In this document: positions 11,702 to 24,018 of the stretch, piece after piece
How positions within the stretch are numbered: the stretch's first letter is position 1
Layout of the letters: every line of letters starts with the position of its first letter
Source of the DNA: Pilaira anomala
Lineage: Eukaryota; Mucoromycota; Mucoromycetes; Mucorales; Mucoraceae
Assembly (NCBI GenBank): GCA_025716855.1
Contig: JAIXMQ010000003.1
Location: 62,001 to 126,000, forward strand
Reading direction: 5' to 3'
DNA length: 64,000 nucleotides
Program-made: the position numbers and the translations under genes
The notes under the pieces: generated by a model
Database searches by the model: none
Told to the model about the DNA's origin: nothing
What the model saw: the letters and a program-made list of their open reading frames with translations, nothing else

Positions 11702-12531
11702 TTAGAATTTTTCAAGATTTAATACAATATCAGATAATTTTGCAAATTGGTTAATATCAGTTGCTACACGAGGTGCTAGTTCTATATCGAAATACATATT
11801 ATTAAAGTTAAACTATAAAAATAAATAATATATATATATATACCTGGTTTAACAGGAGTCATAATACCAGTAGATTCGTTCAATTCCCATCCTCTCATAG
11901 TTAATTCTATTTCCCCCTCAAAAAGTTAGTGATGTAATATGCATACTGAGATGTTCGTTTTTACCTGGTAAGACATCATTTGTACCGAAATAATTTGCGA
12001 GTTGAGAAAGTTCGATAGAGGTATATATTTTAGGGATTAATGTAAGCATATCCAATTGAATCTTTTGTCTGATTTCCTCAATTAATGTATGCATGTAAGG
12101 GGACCATTGAAAGCTGTCAAGGTTTTGATAAACTTGTGGGTAAGCCTTTTTTATCAATGCAGTCACAACGTTCCAAATAGCAGTGATTTCAGGTGAACTG
12201 ATAGAGGCTACAAGAATACGCTTACGTAAATAACGAGCAGATTGACTAAGAATGTTGTCATTAGTTAATTTGTCCAAGAAAAAAAAAAGGGGGAAAAGAG
12301 CGTGTATCTTACAGATCGTCTACGAGTATACAACCAGCTAAATAAATTGGATAAATAAGCTCAAGTGTAATACTGGCATCGACCGCACTCTAATAAATAA
12401 AGATGAGTCTCTAATGGTTTTTATAAAACAAAGGCATTCTTGAATATTCATACAAAAATTTCTAATCGCTCACAATATTGAACAAGACCAGCATAATCTT
12501 TGTTTCGAAGGTATTCTTCAATATCTGTCAT
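11702..12531 (-). CDS. CSN8: COP9 signalosome complex subunit 8
   Basis: Five exons on the minus strand (12531-12454, 12389-12313, 12245-11965, 11906-11844, 11781-11702) give 192 residues, the usual CSN8 size. The PCI-type core AIWNVVTALIKKAYPQVYQN, then FQWSPYMHTLIEEIRQKI and LSQLANYFGT, is characteristic of CSN8, and the C-terminus reads LTMRGWELNESTGIMTPVKP. CSN8 is a subunit of the COP9 signalosome, which removes NEDD8 from cullins and so regulates SCF ligases. Related PCI proteins (Rpn12, eIF3k) share the fold, but AIW..A...Y..VY and WSP favour CSN8. For the last two introns the acceptor was chosen by frame continuity (AAATAG before 11906). Confidence 0.85.
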
Positions 12532-13123
12532 TAGGTATAGTTAATAGAGTTGAATTAAAGAATAAACGAGGGAGAAAAAGTGACGAAAAAGAAAAGTAAA
12601 AAGGGCTTATTGAAACCGCGTCAGCATTGCCGAATATGTATTTTGACATGTTATATCTTTTTACAAAAGTCATGCATTCTTGATAGAAAGCTATTTGTAG
12701 TAGGCCCAGTAATAGTATCAATATGTATAAGAGTAGAAGAATAATTACGATATCATCATTATGATTGTGTAATCATGAAAGTAAGGAAACACCTGTAAGG
12801 CACTTTAAAAGTAAAAAGTTGGATCTTCTAAAAAAAATACGAACATTTTATTTATGGTTTTAAAAGGGAGAGCAGTAATATGAAGCAAAGAGAGTGCAAT
12901 TTATTAAATCAAATGTTTACTTTAGTCTTTTGGAAAGTAAAAGAATCAAGTATGCAACCAAAAATCGGTAAAATACCATATTTGAGGAAGCTTAAAAAAA
13001 AAAAGGTACATTATTTCCGACTAGGGAATTACTTTTTTTTTTCTGGTATATAACAACTTTTTTCTTCATATTTCACCTTCTTTTTTTTTAATACGTTTAT
13101 TCTATTTTTCATATATTATCAAG
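12532..13123. other. Divergent intergenic region, CSN8 and secreted dehydrogenase-like gene
   Basis: Carries the promoters of both flanking genes. A TATATAA box is visible near the plus-strand gene (listed separately). No coding feature is recognised. Confidence 0.6.
13047..13053 (+). promoter_or_regulatory. Candidate TATA box of the sorbosone-dehydrogenase-like gene
   Basis: TATATAA lies about 70 bp upstream of the ATG at 13124 and is followed by a pyrimidine-rich leader, a layout expected for a TATA-type promoter with a short 5' leader. Confidence 0.4.
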
Positions 13124-14835
13124 ATGATCAAGCTACATGTTTTGTGGTTAGCTATTGTCTTGATTTCAGTATGTTATGCAATAACAAAAGAAGAACAAGA
13201 AGAATTAAATATCGTTAAAGAAGAAGCACGTTTGACAGCAGACGCAATAGCTAAAGGAGCATTACGTGTAGGATCTACTAATTTCCTTATACCTGATGCA
13301 TCTGCAGATCATCCAATGATTATATCTAACCCAGAAGACCAACCTCTTTGTAAACCCAAGGTCTCATTATCTTCTTCACGTCAAGTACAAGTGATGGAAG
13401 GATACGAGTACATGGTTTTAGCCAACGAAATTCGTAACCCGCGCAAGCTCCTGTTTGATCAAGCAGATCATTTACTAGTCATGTCACCTGGTGAGGGACT
13501 TTACTCGGTTCGTATGGACGGGTGTTCTAATACAGATATCAAGTTGATCTTGAAAAGTGATGAATTGGATCAACCCATTGGTCATGGTGTAGCTGTATTT
13601 GGTGGACATATCTTTGTATCAACCGCTAATTCGGTATATAAATTTCCATACAGTGATGGTCAACATTCGCCTGTACAGAACGCAGTCAAGGTAATCACGA
13701 ATATTCATCCGAATGATCCCAATGCAGCTACAGATATTGCAGTAGATCCTTTTGGTCATATCTTTATTCCTCGTACAGTGACAGAATTACATGATAAAAT
13801 TGAACCTGCTCATGCTATCATCAAGAAGTTTAACCTCCGTCTTATTCCCGAGCAAGGATTTGATTATGAAAAAGATGGTGAGGTACAAGCTGTTGGGGCA
13901 AATAATCAAGGTGCCATGGGATTTGATGCACAGGCTAGATTATGGGGTATTAATGGTATGACATCTGCTGAGATCCGTAGACAAGATATTGGCTCAAATG
14001 AAAGTAAGTACATAACAAGACAAAAAAAAAAAACTTGGAATGCAAAGAAATTAACTATTGCAAATTAGATCTTGCTATTTCTGGTCTTGCAGAAGAAATG
14101 AATTTATATCAATTTCCTAAAATGAATTACGGATACCCTTATTGCATGACCGAATTTGATTTAAGCAAAGTCTCGACCGTTGGAAGAGGATTAGGTTCTC
14201 AATGGGGTCATCCTACCTTTATGAATGCTTCGTTTCCATTAGATGAGTACTGCCAAAGCGAAGAAAACAATCGTCCTCCTTCTGTTCCTTTACCTTCGGG
14301 TTCACTTGCATCGAGCGTCTTCTTTTATATGGGCACATTTTGTTCTGTAGGCGACTTGACCACACAAGGTTCGTCTGTAGGTCTTCCTTGTAACTGGACA
14401 GATACACCTATTATTGCAAATCATGGGTTACCAGGAAATTCAGGTGGTCATAACGTGGTCCGTCTTCATTTTGATGATGTAGGTCACAAGCCACGTTGGG
14501 ATAAAGAACCTGAGGTGATCTTGAAAGAAGCAGAGGCATGTACCGGATCAGGATGTCTCTCACCTTTTGGGTTAGCTGGGGATAAATTTGGCCGCTTGTA
14601 TATCAGTAGTGATGAAACCAATGAGATTTTTATGGTATCTCGTATCTATAACCAACAAGCTGTTCAAATTTTGACAGATGGTGCAAATGAATATGAAGCT
14701 AGTTTATTAAATGGTAGTAGTACTACTAAGATGAAAGAAAAAGGTTCCAGTGTAAAGGCCTCTGGTCATAAAAAGAAGAAGAAGAAGAAGGAAGAAGAAG
14801 AAGATGATGATGATGATGAAGAGGAATACGAGTAA
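13124..14835 (+). CDS. Secreted sorbosone/glucose dehydrogenase-like beta-propeller protein
   Basis: Exons 13124-14003 and 14069-14835 give 548 residues. The first 19 residues (MIKLHVLWLAIVLISVCYA) form a signal peptide. The body has repeated beta-propeller blades typical of the PQQ-dependent sorbosone/glucose dehydrogenase superfamily (NPRKLLFDQADHLLVMSPGE, GHGVAVFGGHIFVSTANSVY, ATDIAVDPFGHIFI, CLSPFGLAGDKFGRLYISSD) with several cysteines that could form disulphides. Whether PQQ is bound or the protein is catalytic cannot be told from sequence. The 65-nt intron has donor GTAAGT. The C-terminus is odd for a secreted protein: a run of lysines followed by Glu/Asp and ending EEEYE. It is convergent with the FAS1 gene. 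Confidence 0.82.
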
Positions 14836-15018
14836 ACAAACAAAAAAAAATATATAATTATGGTTTAGAGTTTTTTTATTTATTTATTTAATATATTAAT
14901 AAATGGTATCCAAAAGAAAAAGTGGGTGGTATATCCAAAGAGAAAAAACAAAACAAAATAAGTGTTGCCTTAATTTATGTACAATAATGATGAAGGAAAA
15001 AAAAATGTTGTTATAAAT

Positions 15019-16114
15019 TTAAAAGATAGGTCTATAACCTAATCTTCTTCTATTATATATCTTGTATACAAAGAAAACGATGATACTCAAGATACCACCT
15101 GTAATCATGATCAGAGTCAAGGTAACGATCAAGGACCAAATCCAAGGCAACCCAAAGAAACCACGACGAATGGGTACCAAGACAGTATCAATGGCCAAGA
15201 CACCACCGCCAGCTGATACACGGCCCAGACCGGTCACATGAGCACGATCACTTTCTCTACCGTTTTTGACCTCAATCCATAACTCACCCTTCTCATTTTC
15301 TCGAATTGTCACTTTATCATCATCCGATAACAAAGTAGGGTACTCACTCTTATCATGGGAGGGACTTTGAGCGATCCAACGATCTTGCCATTCTCTTGGT
15401 ATAATATGTAACTTTGCGACGCGTTCAAGTTCTACTTGATTTGAGAATAAAGTATCGAGATCAATACGAGAAAATGCTTTATCGGAAGGAGCCAAGACGA
15501 CCATGTTTTCTTGATTGATGACATCTAATAAGTTGGCGCGTTCTAGAATTTGTAACATGGTATTGGATTCAATACCAACAAGTAAATGTTGATTTGTAAT
15601 CTCGACTTGAGTAGGCATCAGGACTTGAGAAAGTTTATGAACGACACCATTGGAGACTAACGTATTCGTATCAAGTAAAGAAGCGGAACTGTCACCGATC
15701 GTGACAATACCTGACTCATTTTGTTGTACGCTCAAGGTTTCGTTTGCTAAAGTATGAATACTGGTATTTTTCATATCATCGTGATAAAGTAATCGATTTG
15801 AAATCGCATGGTTTCTCAGGACAGTTTGAAGTAATGACTTTGCAGTGGGATGGACCAGGTATTTGGCTACAAGACCCAACTTTTGAAAGGCATCATTGGT
15901 CGGTACAAATAAAGTTAAACCTTCAGTAGATTTGATTTCTTGTACGACTTCAGAGACATAGAGTGTAGCAATAAAGGTTGAATAGTCCAAGTCAAGTACA
16001 AGTTTCTCAAGAATGTCTCCTGGAAGTGAAAGGGGTTCTGAAATTCGATATATGATGTCATTTCCAATTGTCACTATTTTTTTTTTTTTGTTGTTGTTGT
16101 TGTTAATACATGTA

Positions 16115-16152
<38 letters not shown>

Positions 16153-17511
16153 TTCATCGCCTAGCATTCTAGCATGAGAAAATCGAATAGAATGACCACC
16201 ATAAATTAAAACTTCATCTACAACCGAAACAGGTACTCTTTGATACTGTTGAGCTAAAGCATGTGACTTGTACTTGGAAGCCAATAACATGTCATCTTTT
16301 AAATTCTGTTGAGGCCAAGCACCGTCCAAGACATGATACGAGAGCCAAGCAGTTGAAAGTAATGTCTTATTGATTGCGTCACTAGGAGGTACGAGAAAAG
16401 TCAAGTTCAGATCAGATTGATCCAAGAAATGGTCAAGATGATATTGATCAAAGTATTCAACCATATAAGTGCAGTTTGAACCATACATGTATTTTCTGGT
16501 ACTGAAATCAATGGAAGATGAATGAAAGGTATCGTCTACGAGATGAATGACACCATTTGATGCTAAAATATCGGATTGAACGATAGGAATGTCATTGACA
16601 GTCATGGATTTCTTTGTAGATGCAATGACTAATGAATCTCCCGATAAAGATTTAACTGTTTTATGTTATTATTTTTACGATAATGACGAAATAATAAAAT
16701 GGATAATATACTACTTACATGTTGTTTTACCAGATGTAAATTCATCCATATAGATAACTTTTTTATCGATAATTGAATACTTGAAAAAAGTAGTCAAATC
16801 ATCTTTACCAAAAGTAGATTTTAAATAATTAGATTCGATTGTATTATATTTATCTAAAGGAGTCTTTGAAGTAGTCAAAAATAAAGTGAATGGTTTCTTT
16901 TCCTGTAATAGTTGAATCATTTCTGTCGTTGCCATGAGATCATAGATAATTTTATTATTGGCTTTGGTTGAATCTCCTATAATTATTTTAGTTAGTTGGG
17001 AGGAAAAAAAAAAAAAAAAAAGGAGTTTTTTTTTTAATTTTTTACCCAGTAAGCCAGGTAAGTTCAATACTCTATCAATGACATGAATAAAAGTGTGATT
17101 ATTGACTTGAATGTTTTCATTAGTTACTTTAGCTTGATTCACCATCCATTGTTTATCTTGCTTTGTCAACTTGATCCGTTGTCCTTCATGATCGGGACCT
17201 AAATAGTTGGGTAAGACCAGCAAAGTTTCTTTGGATTGACCATGATGAAACTCATCCATGAGCATACCCTTCCCAAGAAAATGATATAATAAAATATCTG
17301 CATCAATCTTCCCTTCGTATTTACTAAATGCGTCATTGTCAGCTGCAAACAATGTAGCAGTCGTCAGATTATTGACAAGAGGTGTTAAACGTGTTGTTTC
17401 CAAGTGCTTTAATAATGTTGTAAATCTTTCATCTTCTGTTAATACATCAATAATTGATTTACAGAATATTTGTGTCGTCAGTAAAAATAAAAATAAAATG
17501 TGTATCTTCAT
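15019..17511 (-). CDS. Fasciclin (FAS1) repeat membrane protein
   Basis: Exons 17511-17046, 16976-16719 and 16655-15019 give 786 residues. There is a signal peptide (MKIHILFLFLLTTQIFCKS), about five tandem FAS1 repeats (roughly 20-153, 156-280, 285-445, 446-590, 592-738) recognisable by T.F.P.N.AF and SNGVIH/VVH motifs, a C-terminal transmembrane helix (WSLIVTLTLIMITGGILSII) and a short basic cytosolic tail. FAS1 domains mediate adhesion and cell-wall or matrix interaction; fungal members also affect vacuole or autophagy processes. Many N-glycosylation sequons are present. A segment of Asn codons (16074-16151) in the third repeat looks like a 78-nt intron that stays in frame if retained; without it the protein would be 760 residues. 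Confidence 0.9.
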
Positions 17512-17673
17512 TTCAAAGAGATATTTTTTATAATATATATATATAAAAAAAAAAGAAGAAGAGAGAATAAAAAGAAGCTCATTCTAATATTTATAACAAC
17601 AAAAATTCATGCGACAGTCACGGTCACACGATACCTAATAAAATGTAGATAGATTACAGTTTATCAATGAAGT

Positions 17674-19160
17674 TTATTTGCAAGAACCAAACAATGGTTT
17701 ATCAGAGGGAATAAAGACCCATAAAATTAACATGGCAATTGACATAGCGATACAGGCAGTTGGCATAATAAGGATACCAAATTTACCAGCAACTTGACCT
17801 GTAATAAATGGAAACAATGCTGCACCACCTGCGCCTAAACTATTTATAAATTAAAAGTTAGTTATCTATGTATATATATATATATATATAAATCATAATG
17901 ACATACGCAGCCATAAATCCAATGGAAGTAGCATGATAACTTCTAGGTAAAGCTTTTGAAGCTAAAGAAATAGTTGTAGGGAACATGGGACCTAACAATA
18001 AACCAAGACTAACAAAAACTAGATAAAAAAAAAAAAAAAAAAAGACTGTGTTTAAGTATCTATGTAGTGCGACAACTCCAGGGAAAAAAAATTACCTGCG
18101 GAATCTACAACAATATCAGTTGATACCAACATGACAACTAAACCCGCAATAATCATCATAGTAAATAACGTAATCATCAATTTCTCACCAAATCTACCAC
18201 TGAGATAACCCAATAAGACACGACCTAAAGCTAAACCACCCCAATAACCCGATACAACATCAAGCATAGGTACCGGATTACCTTGTCTACCTTCTGTCAA
18301 CCAAGTATATCCCCAACCACCTAATGTGACTTCCACACCTACATAGATTAAGATATAGGTAGCACCAATTAAGGTCACTTTGTTCAAAATCGCTAATTTA
18401 GTTAATTCTCCATGATTAGGTTTATTATCATCGTCGTGTCGAATCTCTTCAAAATCTACTGGGTAAAATCCAATGGTGATACCAATAATATTTAATAAAC
18501 CTACAAAAGCCAAGAAAACGTACATGCCCATCCAAGAGTAATTGTGAGCGAGTAAATAGGCAGATACCTTGGGACTAATGAAAGCACCAACACCGTACAA
18601 GGCTAGATTAAATAAGTTTATAATTCATCTATGTATATATAAAGTTTTTTTTTTTTTTGCGTAAGCTTACCATGCAGGATATTCAACATGAGAGTAGCAA
18701 GGGGTAAATTAGCCACATAGACATTCATAGCAGCATCTAATAAAGCCATACCAGCACCTACAAAAGGAAAAGTACAGGCTACAGCCTTAAAAGGCATACC
18801 AGTTGCAATGAGAGAGAAAGAGATTAACATGAGACCAGAACCAAGATAGAGTGTCTTGAGTTGACCGATACGATGAACGATATAACCATTTAAACCAGCA
18901 CTGATAAAGAAACCAAATGCAGAACACAGAAATAAAGTAGAAATAGTTTCATTCGATATATCGTAATAGATTTTCAATCGAGGGATAATTGTACCCAAAC
19001 TACCATCATTTAATCCAGCTACGATACTGATAAAGAAGGCTGCAGTTAATGGCTTAATAAATGGTTTTAAATCTTTGAGTGATTCTTCTTGTTCGGTGGG
19101 TACTGGGCTTAATAAAGGTTGCCGTTCATGTTGGCTTGTACTTGCTTCTTGATTTGCCAT
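17674..19160 (-). CDS. MFS permease, BSC6/fucose-permease-like
   Basis: Four exons (19160-18671, 18602-18096, 18018-17907, 17839-17674) give 424 residues with a hydrophilic N-terminus (MANQEASTSQHERQPLLSPV, a dileucine-type vacuolar/endosomal signal ERQPLL) and about twelve membrane helices. NDGSLGTIIPRLKIYYDI, ALLDAAMNVYVANLP and GYWGGLALGRVLLGYLSGR match the fungal MFS group that includes Bsc6 and bacterial fucose permease relatives. The substrate is unknown, probably a sugar or small solute. All splice junctions are consistent (phases 1, 1, 2). The gene is head-to-head with NSE2, with about 250 bp between start codons. Confidence 0.85.
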
Positions 19161-19410
19161 ATTTTGCGTGTTTTTTTTTTTTTTTTGTAATGAAAAGAAA
19201 GAAAGGAAGAAAGAAAAAAAGAAAGAAAAAAAGAAAATACCTTTTGTTTTAAATTATGTGTAATTAATATACTCTTTTTTTTTTTTTGCTAATTCAACAC
19301 CGCAGAATTTTAAACCCTGTCCTTGTTTTAGTGACACTTTGGAAATAGCGGTACACTAAAGAATAAAAAAAGTCTTATTTCTTTTTTCTGATTTTTCTGT
19401 ATCATAAAAT

Positions 19411-20426
19411 ATGACCGACACTACTTTAGTGAACCTTCAACATAATTTTTGCTTAAAACCTAATCAAGCAGAAACACTTAAAATTATTACGAATGATTCA
19501 AGTAATGTCTTTGCAGCGATTGAAAAAGGACAAAAATATGTCAACTTGTCTGCTATGGATCATGAAGAAACGAATGATACAGCAAAGGTACACATAATAA
19601 TAATAAAAAAAAAATACAGAGGAAAACAAGAAAGCTTATACATACTAGGTTGAGTCATTAGATAATAATTATAAAGAATTAATCGACCTTGAGCGTCGCG
19701 TACGTACGCAAACGATTGTTATGAATACCCTGTCAAGTCGAATTCAGTCAGGAGAAAATATTGTAAAGAAAAGAAGAAAAAAAAAAACGATATTTTTATC
19801 AGTATTAATTTCAGTTTTTTTTTTTTTTTTTTATGCGTAGAAAGATATCATGACACCTTATAAAGATTTAACAAATCGATTACAAGAGGAATGGGACACA
19901 AACGATCAACGTTATAATACAAATGATAAATACAGTACATTTCGACAAAATATTTGGGTTAGTCTTTTCTTCTCTCTTTGTATTTGTACAACATGATTAT
20001 TCATTATTGTGTTCCTTTAGAATATCCATCATCCAGATGAACTTATGCCAAGTTTAGTTGAGAATGATGATGATGATATTGTGATGGGATCTACAAAGAT
20101 CTCTTTAAAATGTCCTTTAACTACAACATGGTTAGAAGATCCAGTTACCAGGTAAAAAAAAAAAGGACGATACATGTTGGAAATATTTATTTTCTAACAT
20201 ACAATTGAAATATAGCAATATCTGTAAACATACATTTTCAAAATCTGCAATTACCAATTTATTAAGACAATCAGGTGGCTCTGTCCCATGTCCTATCTCT
20301 GGTTGTAACAAACGTATTATCCCACAATGTTTGATTGCAGATGAAGTGATGGCTGAAAGAGTAAGAAGAGCAAGAGCAAGAGATGAAAGAAATGCAACTA
20401 CCATTCAATACTTTGATGTTGAATAA
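19411..20426 (+). CDS. NSE2: E3 SUMO-protein ligase NSE2/MMS21
   Basis: Five exons (19411-19587, 19649-19762, 19841-19957, 20021-20151, 20216-20426) give 249 residues. The C-terminal SP-RING (ISLKCPLTTTWLEDPVTSNI followed by CKHTFSKSAI and CPISGCNKRI, roughly 163-215) has the zinc ligands expected of NSE2, and the N-terminal helical half is the part that binds the SMC5 coiled coil. NSE2 is a subunit of the SMC5/6 complex and sumoylates proteins during DNA repair and chromosome segregation. The size matches yeast Mms21 (267 aa). The polyA/T tracts around 19780-19835 lie in an intron. The assignment rests on the SP-RING and length; PIAS-type ligases are larger and have SAP/PINIT domains, which are absent. 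Confidence 0.88.
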
Positions 20427-20488
20427 AAAATCTCTTTCTTTATTATTATATATATATATAGTTTTTTTTCTCTCTTTTTTTTACATAT

Positions 20489-21249
20489 TTAAACGATAAA
20501 ATCATACTTGTTGCTAGTACTTGACATTAAACCTATAAAAAGAAGAAAAAAAAATATATATAAGTTGCCTTGTTCCCATTTATAACCCATCTACTGTTGA
20601 TTATTTACCCATTGCTCTTGCACGCTTGATAGCTTTAGCTAATTTACGTTGATTCTTTGCACTAACACCAGTTTGTTGACGAGGTAAGATTTTTCCCATA
20701 TCAGAAACAAAATGTGTCAACAATCTAAAGTTCTTGTATTCGTGAAGAGGATCAAGACCAAGGACCTCAAAGGGGTCTTCGGCAGGTGCTGCAGGTCTAC
20801 CACGACGTTTACGTAAGGATTCTCTGTAACGTGCATCGTTTAAATCTTCAGGGTGATAAGTATCTCCTTCATGATGAACCTTTTGATAACGTTGAGTTGC
20901 TTCACTAAAAGGTTTAATTCTATCCTCTAACGTAACAAAAAAAAAATTTGGTTAACTTCCGTACGAAACTAAAAGGAAAAAGAAACTTACTTTGAAGTGT
21001 GCCTTCAAGTAAACTTAAAGTAGCTTCTTCAATAGCTATAGAAGAAGAGGGAAAAAATTGACATTAGAATTCATTAAAAAAAAAAGTTTTTTTTTTTTTT
21101 TTTTTCTCATTCTTACATCTTTGGTTGCTAGTTGATTCAGAAGGTGTGCCATTTGTGGGTTGAGAAATTGAAGAAAGAATGGGTGTAGTAGGTTGAGGAG
21201 CTCTAATCACTCTTGAAATAGTAGAGAATGCGCGAACCTGTGCAAGCAT
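20489..21249 (-). CDS. RSM18: Mitochondrial small-subunit ribosomal protein bS18m
   Basis: Four exons (21249-21117, 21035-20991, 20926-20609, 20532-20489) give 179 residues. The N-terminus [20 protein letters not shown] is an arginine-rich mitochondrial presequence. The C-terminal half carries the bS18 signature [20 protein letters not shown] followed by [17 protein letters not shown]. bS18m is a small mitoribosomal subunit protein of the platform. Yeast Rsm18 has a similar layout and size. The last exon encodes only 14 residues ([13 protein letters not shown] end). Confidence 0.9.
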
Positions 21250-21595
21250 TTTCTAATTAATAAATTATATAAGATTTGAACAAGGGGGGTAGGTTCCATT
21301 TTTTTTTAAAAAAAAAAAAAGCTGTCAACCGCCCAGAGCGGAGAGTATAAAGTTTTCAATTGTTTAAAGGTCCAAATAAAAGAATAAACTTTTGTTTAAT
21401 GCAGCAACAAAAAAAAGGGGGGGAGGGAGGGGTGAGGGAGGATTTGTTTAAGGGACCATAAAGTTTCTTCTTTTTACGTCATATATTGTTGATTTGTTTT
21501 GTTTTTTTTATATGTCAGTATTGTTTATCAATATAAATAACTGACAGGATAAAAAAAAACATTTAGATTATATATGTGACAAAAACAGTGGCTCT

Positions 21596-21600
<5 letters not shown>

Positions 21601-21655
<55 letters not shown>
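21601..21655. repeat. (CT)n microsatellite
   Basis: Uninterrupted CT dinucleotides over about 55 bp, ending at CGTAAT. Confidence 0.95.
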
Positions 21656-21658
<3 letters not shown>

Positions 21659-22490
21659 ATGTATTAAAATATTCTCACTTTTGTATGACAAAAAGAAGAA
21701 AAGATGAGCCCTTAAAAAAGATGAAAATCTATACATTCCGTTGTTATGTACGTAAAAATACGGAATTAGATTACAGTTCTATAAAGTATCTATATATGTA
21801 TGCAAAATTATTTTTAATTCATCGGGTAGATATCACGGTACATATACATTTATACTAAAATGTACCAGTTGACATTATGAGCACTCTACGATGATGCTTT
21901 GTTTATGGGTCACCTAAAATGCACATTATAAGTGACTTTTATTATCCTTGTACCGAATAGATTACATCACATGGTTGTTTGCTGTACCTTGAAAAGATAG
22001 GAGGTGGGTTAATAAAAAAAAAATTAAATTTGGTTGGTTCTACTGGTATAAAGTCTTGAGGTTCTTTTTTTCTATAATGAGAGCAGCAATTTACTTTTGC
22101 TGTATCGACGAAGGCGACAGAGTAAAGAAATTAGCTTGGCAGTTGAAAGCTTAAGAACAAAACATGTGTCTGCGTCTGTCGATATATACGACTACTACTA
22201 CTTTTTTTCTGTATGCAACTATTATACTCGAATACGCGTTTATATATAATACTGGAAAGTAACCCGATTACTATATTATTAATTAAAGGGTAAAAATAAT
22301 TTTATTTATAAAACACAAGTTAAGTTTTAAACCGTCTGTGATTTTAGGAAATGATACATTTATAATAAAAAAAAAAGCAAGAAAGAATCTTGATTTTCAT
22401 CAATAATTGGTTTCCTGATTAGGAAAAAAAGATCAGATGTGTATAATTTATGTTCAAAGTTGAAAATCAATGACCGACAACATTTCTTGA

Positions 22491-22499
22491 TATAAAAAG
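22491..22499 (+). promoter_or_regulatory. Candidate TATA box of the PQ-loop gene
   Basis: TATAAAAAG lies about 85-93 bp upstream of the ATG at 22584, a good TATA match at the expected distance. Confidence 0.45.
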
Positions 22500-22583
22500 C
22501 GAGGAGAAATTTTGATTCTACAACTTGATTATTTTTTCTGCATATTTTTCTCTTTTCTTCTACTATTTATTTCTTATCTATCA

Positions 22584-23800
22584 ATGGATACAACTTGCCC
22601 TATTTTAGAAAATGGTACACATGCCATCGGCTGGATATACGTAAGTAGTACACACAGAAATTGACCCTTTTTTTTTTTATATATTACTAAATATTTGAAC
22701 TACTTTTTTAATATACAGTCCATATTCGGTGATTGTGTTTACGGTTGGCAAGAAACAACTAGTTTAATCCTAGGTTATTTATCTATCTTTTGCTGGCTTA
22801 ATGCACAAATGCCGTAAGTTTTAATAAGATGATGGAAATGTGTGTACATTATATTAATTTAATTGGTACTTAGTCAAGTGATTAAGAATTATAGAATACG
22901 TGACGCAGATGGACTTAGCTTTAGTTTTTTAACTGTATGGTTATCAGGTAAATATATATATATATACATTTAAATATTGTATAGTTACTTGATATTCACC
23001 CACTTTTTATTTTTATTTTTTAAAAAAAAATAGGTGATGTGGCCAACTTTATTGGTTGTATTATCACTGGACAACTTCCATTTCAAATTATTTTATCGGT
23101 TTATTTTACGATCATTGATACAATTTTATGCGCACAATGGTTGTATTACGTTAAATATACAGATAACCGTATCCGTCGCTGGATCGATGGAAACCATGAT
23201 GAAATGAAACCTGTGACAGTCTTAGGGCCAGTAGAACGTATCTATACTACTTATAGTACAGGTGGAGGAAAAGAAATTGATGAGCAAACACCATTAACTC
23301 ATTCAACATCCAACAGCAACCATAAGAAGTATACAGGTCTTTTATTATTCTTTGGACTTGTTACATTCGGTGGTATTTCATCTCCTTCTGATTTATTTAC
23401 AGTCAATGATACTACTACAAATAGTATGATGATGATGGTGTCTATCAGCAGTGAATCATCAAATGAAGACTACATGATTTGGGTTGGAAGATTATTTGCT
23501 TGGATCTGTACATTTCTTTATTTATCTTCTCGATTACCTCAAATCTATCAAAACTTTCGTCGTAGATCAGTTGAAGGATTATCCATGGCCTTATTCTTTT
23601 TTGCTGCCATGGGTAATTTGACTTATGTTCTTTCTATCTTTACAAACCCACATGCAACACGTGCTAGTATGTTGGAGTCAGTCCCTTATATTATTGGAAG
23701 TGCTGGTACACTTGTATTTGATTTCACTATCTTTGCTCAATACGCATTATTTAAAAAGATCCCTACTGCTGGTTCAATTGATTTAGTGGTTCCTGTTTAA
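22584..23800 (+). CDS. PQ-loop vacuolar/lysosomal cationic amino acid transporter (Ypq/PQLC2-like)
   Basis: Exons 22584-22640, 22719-22813, 22874-22947 and 23034-23800 give 330 residues with about seven membrane helices. Two PQ-loop repeats are present: CWLNAQMPQVIKNYRIRDAD with GLSFSFL, and YLSSRLPQIYQNFRRRSVEG with LSMALFF. The family (yeast Ypq1-3, animal PQLC2) exports Lys/Arg/His from the vacuole or lysosome. The N-terminus carries a glycosylation sequon and no signal peptide, as usual for the family. The central hydrophilic loop contains ...EQTPLTH, a possible acidic dileucine-like sorting signal. Splice phases 0, 2, 1 are consistent. Confidence 0.9.
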
Positions 23801-24018
23801 GTTTCCATAGAAAACAACACATCTTGTAAATAGTTTTATAATACCTTTTTTTTTTTAAAATTACATATTCTTTCATTGTATATGTTTATACCAACAAATA
23901 ATAATAATAAAAAAAAAAACCTCCCTCCCGTTTGTAAAAATGTGTGTGTGTGTAACAAATTATTTATTAAATTATATATGAGTGTAAAAAAGAAAGAAAA
24001 AAAGGGGGGGGGGGTAAT

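Larger units (their letters stand above)
21250..22583. other. Intergenic, about 1.3 kb
   Basis: No gene is recognised. It contains a long (CT)n microsatellite at 21601-21655, short G-rich and A-rich runs near 21411-21445, and the promoter of the PQ-loop gene at its right end. Confidence 0.6.

Noticed and set aside
21601..21655. Repeat as a CRISPR-like array
   Set aside because: A simple CT dinucleotide microsatellite with no spacers; the window is eukaryotic.
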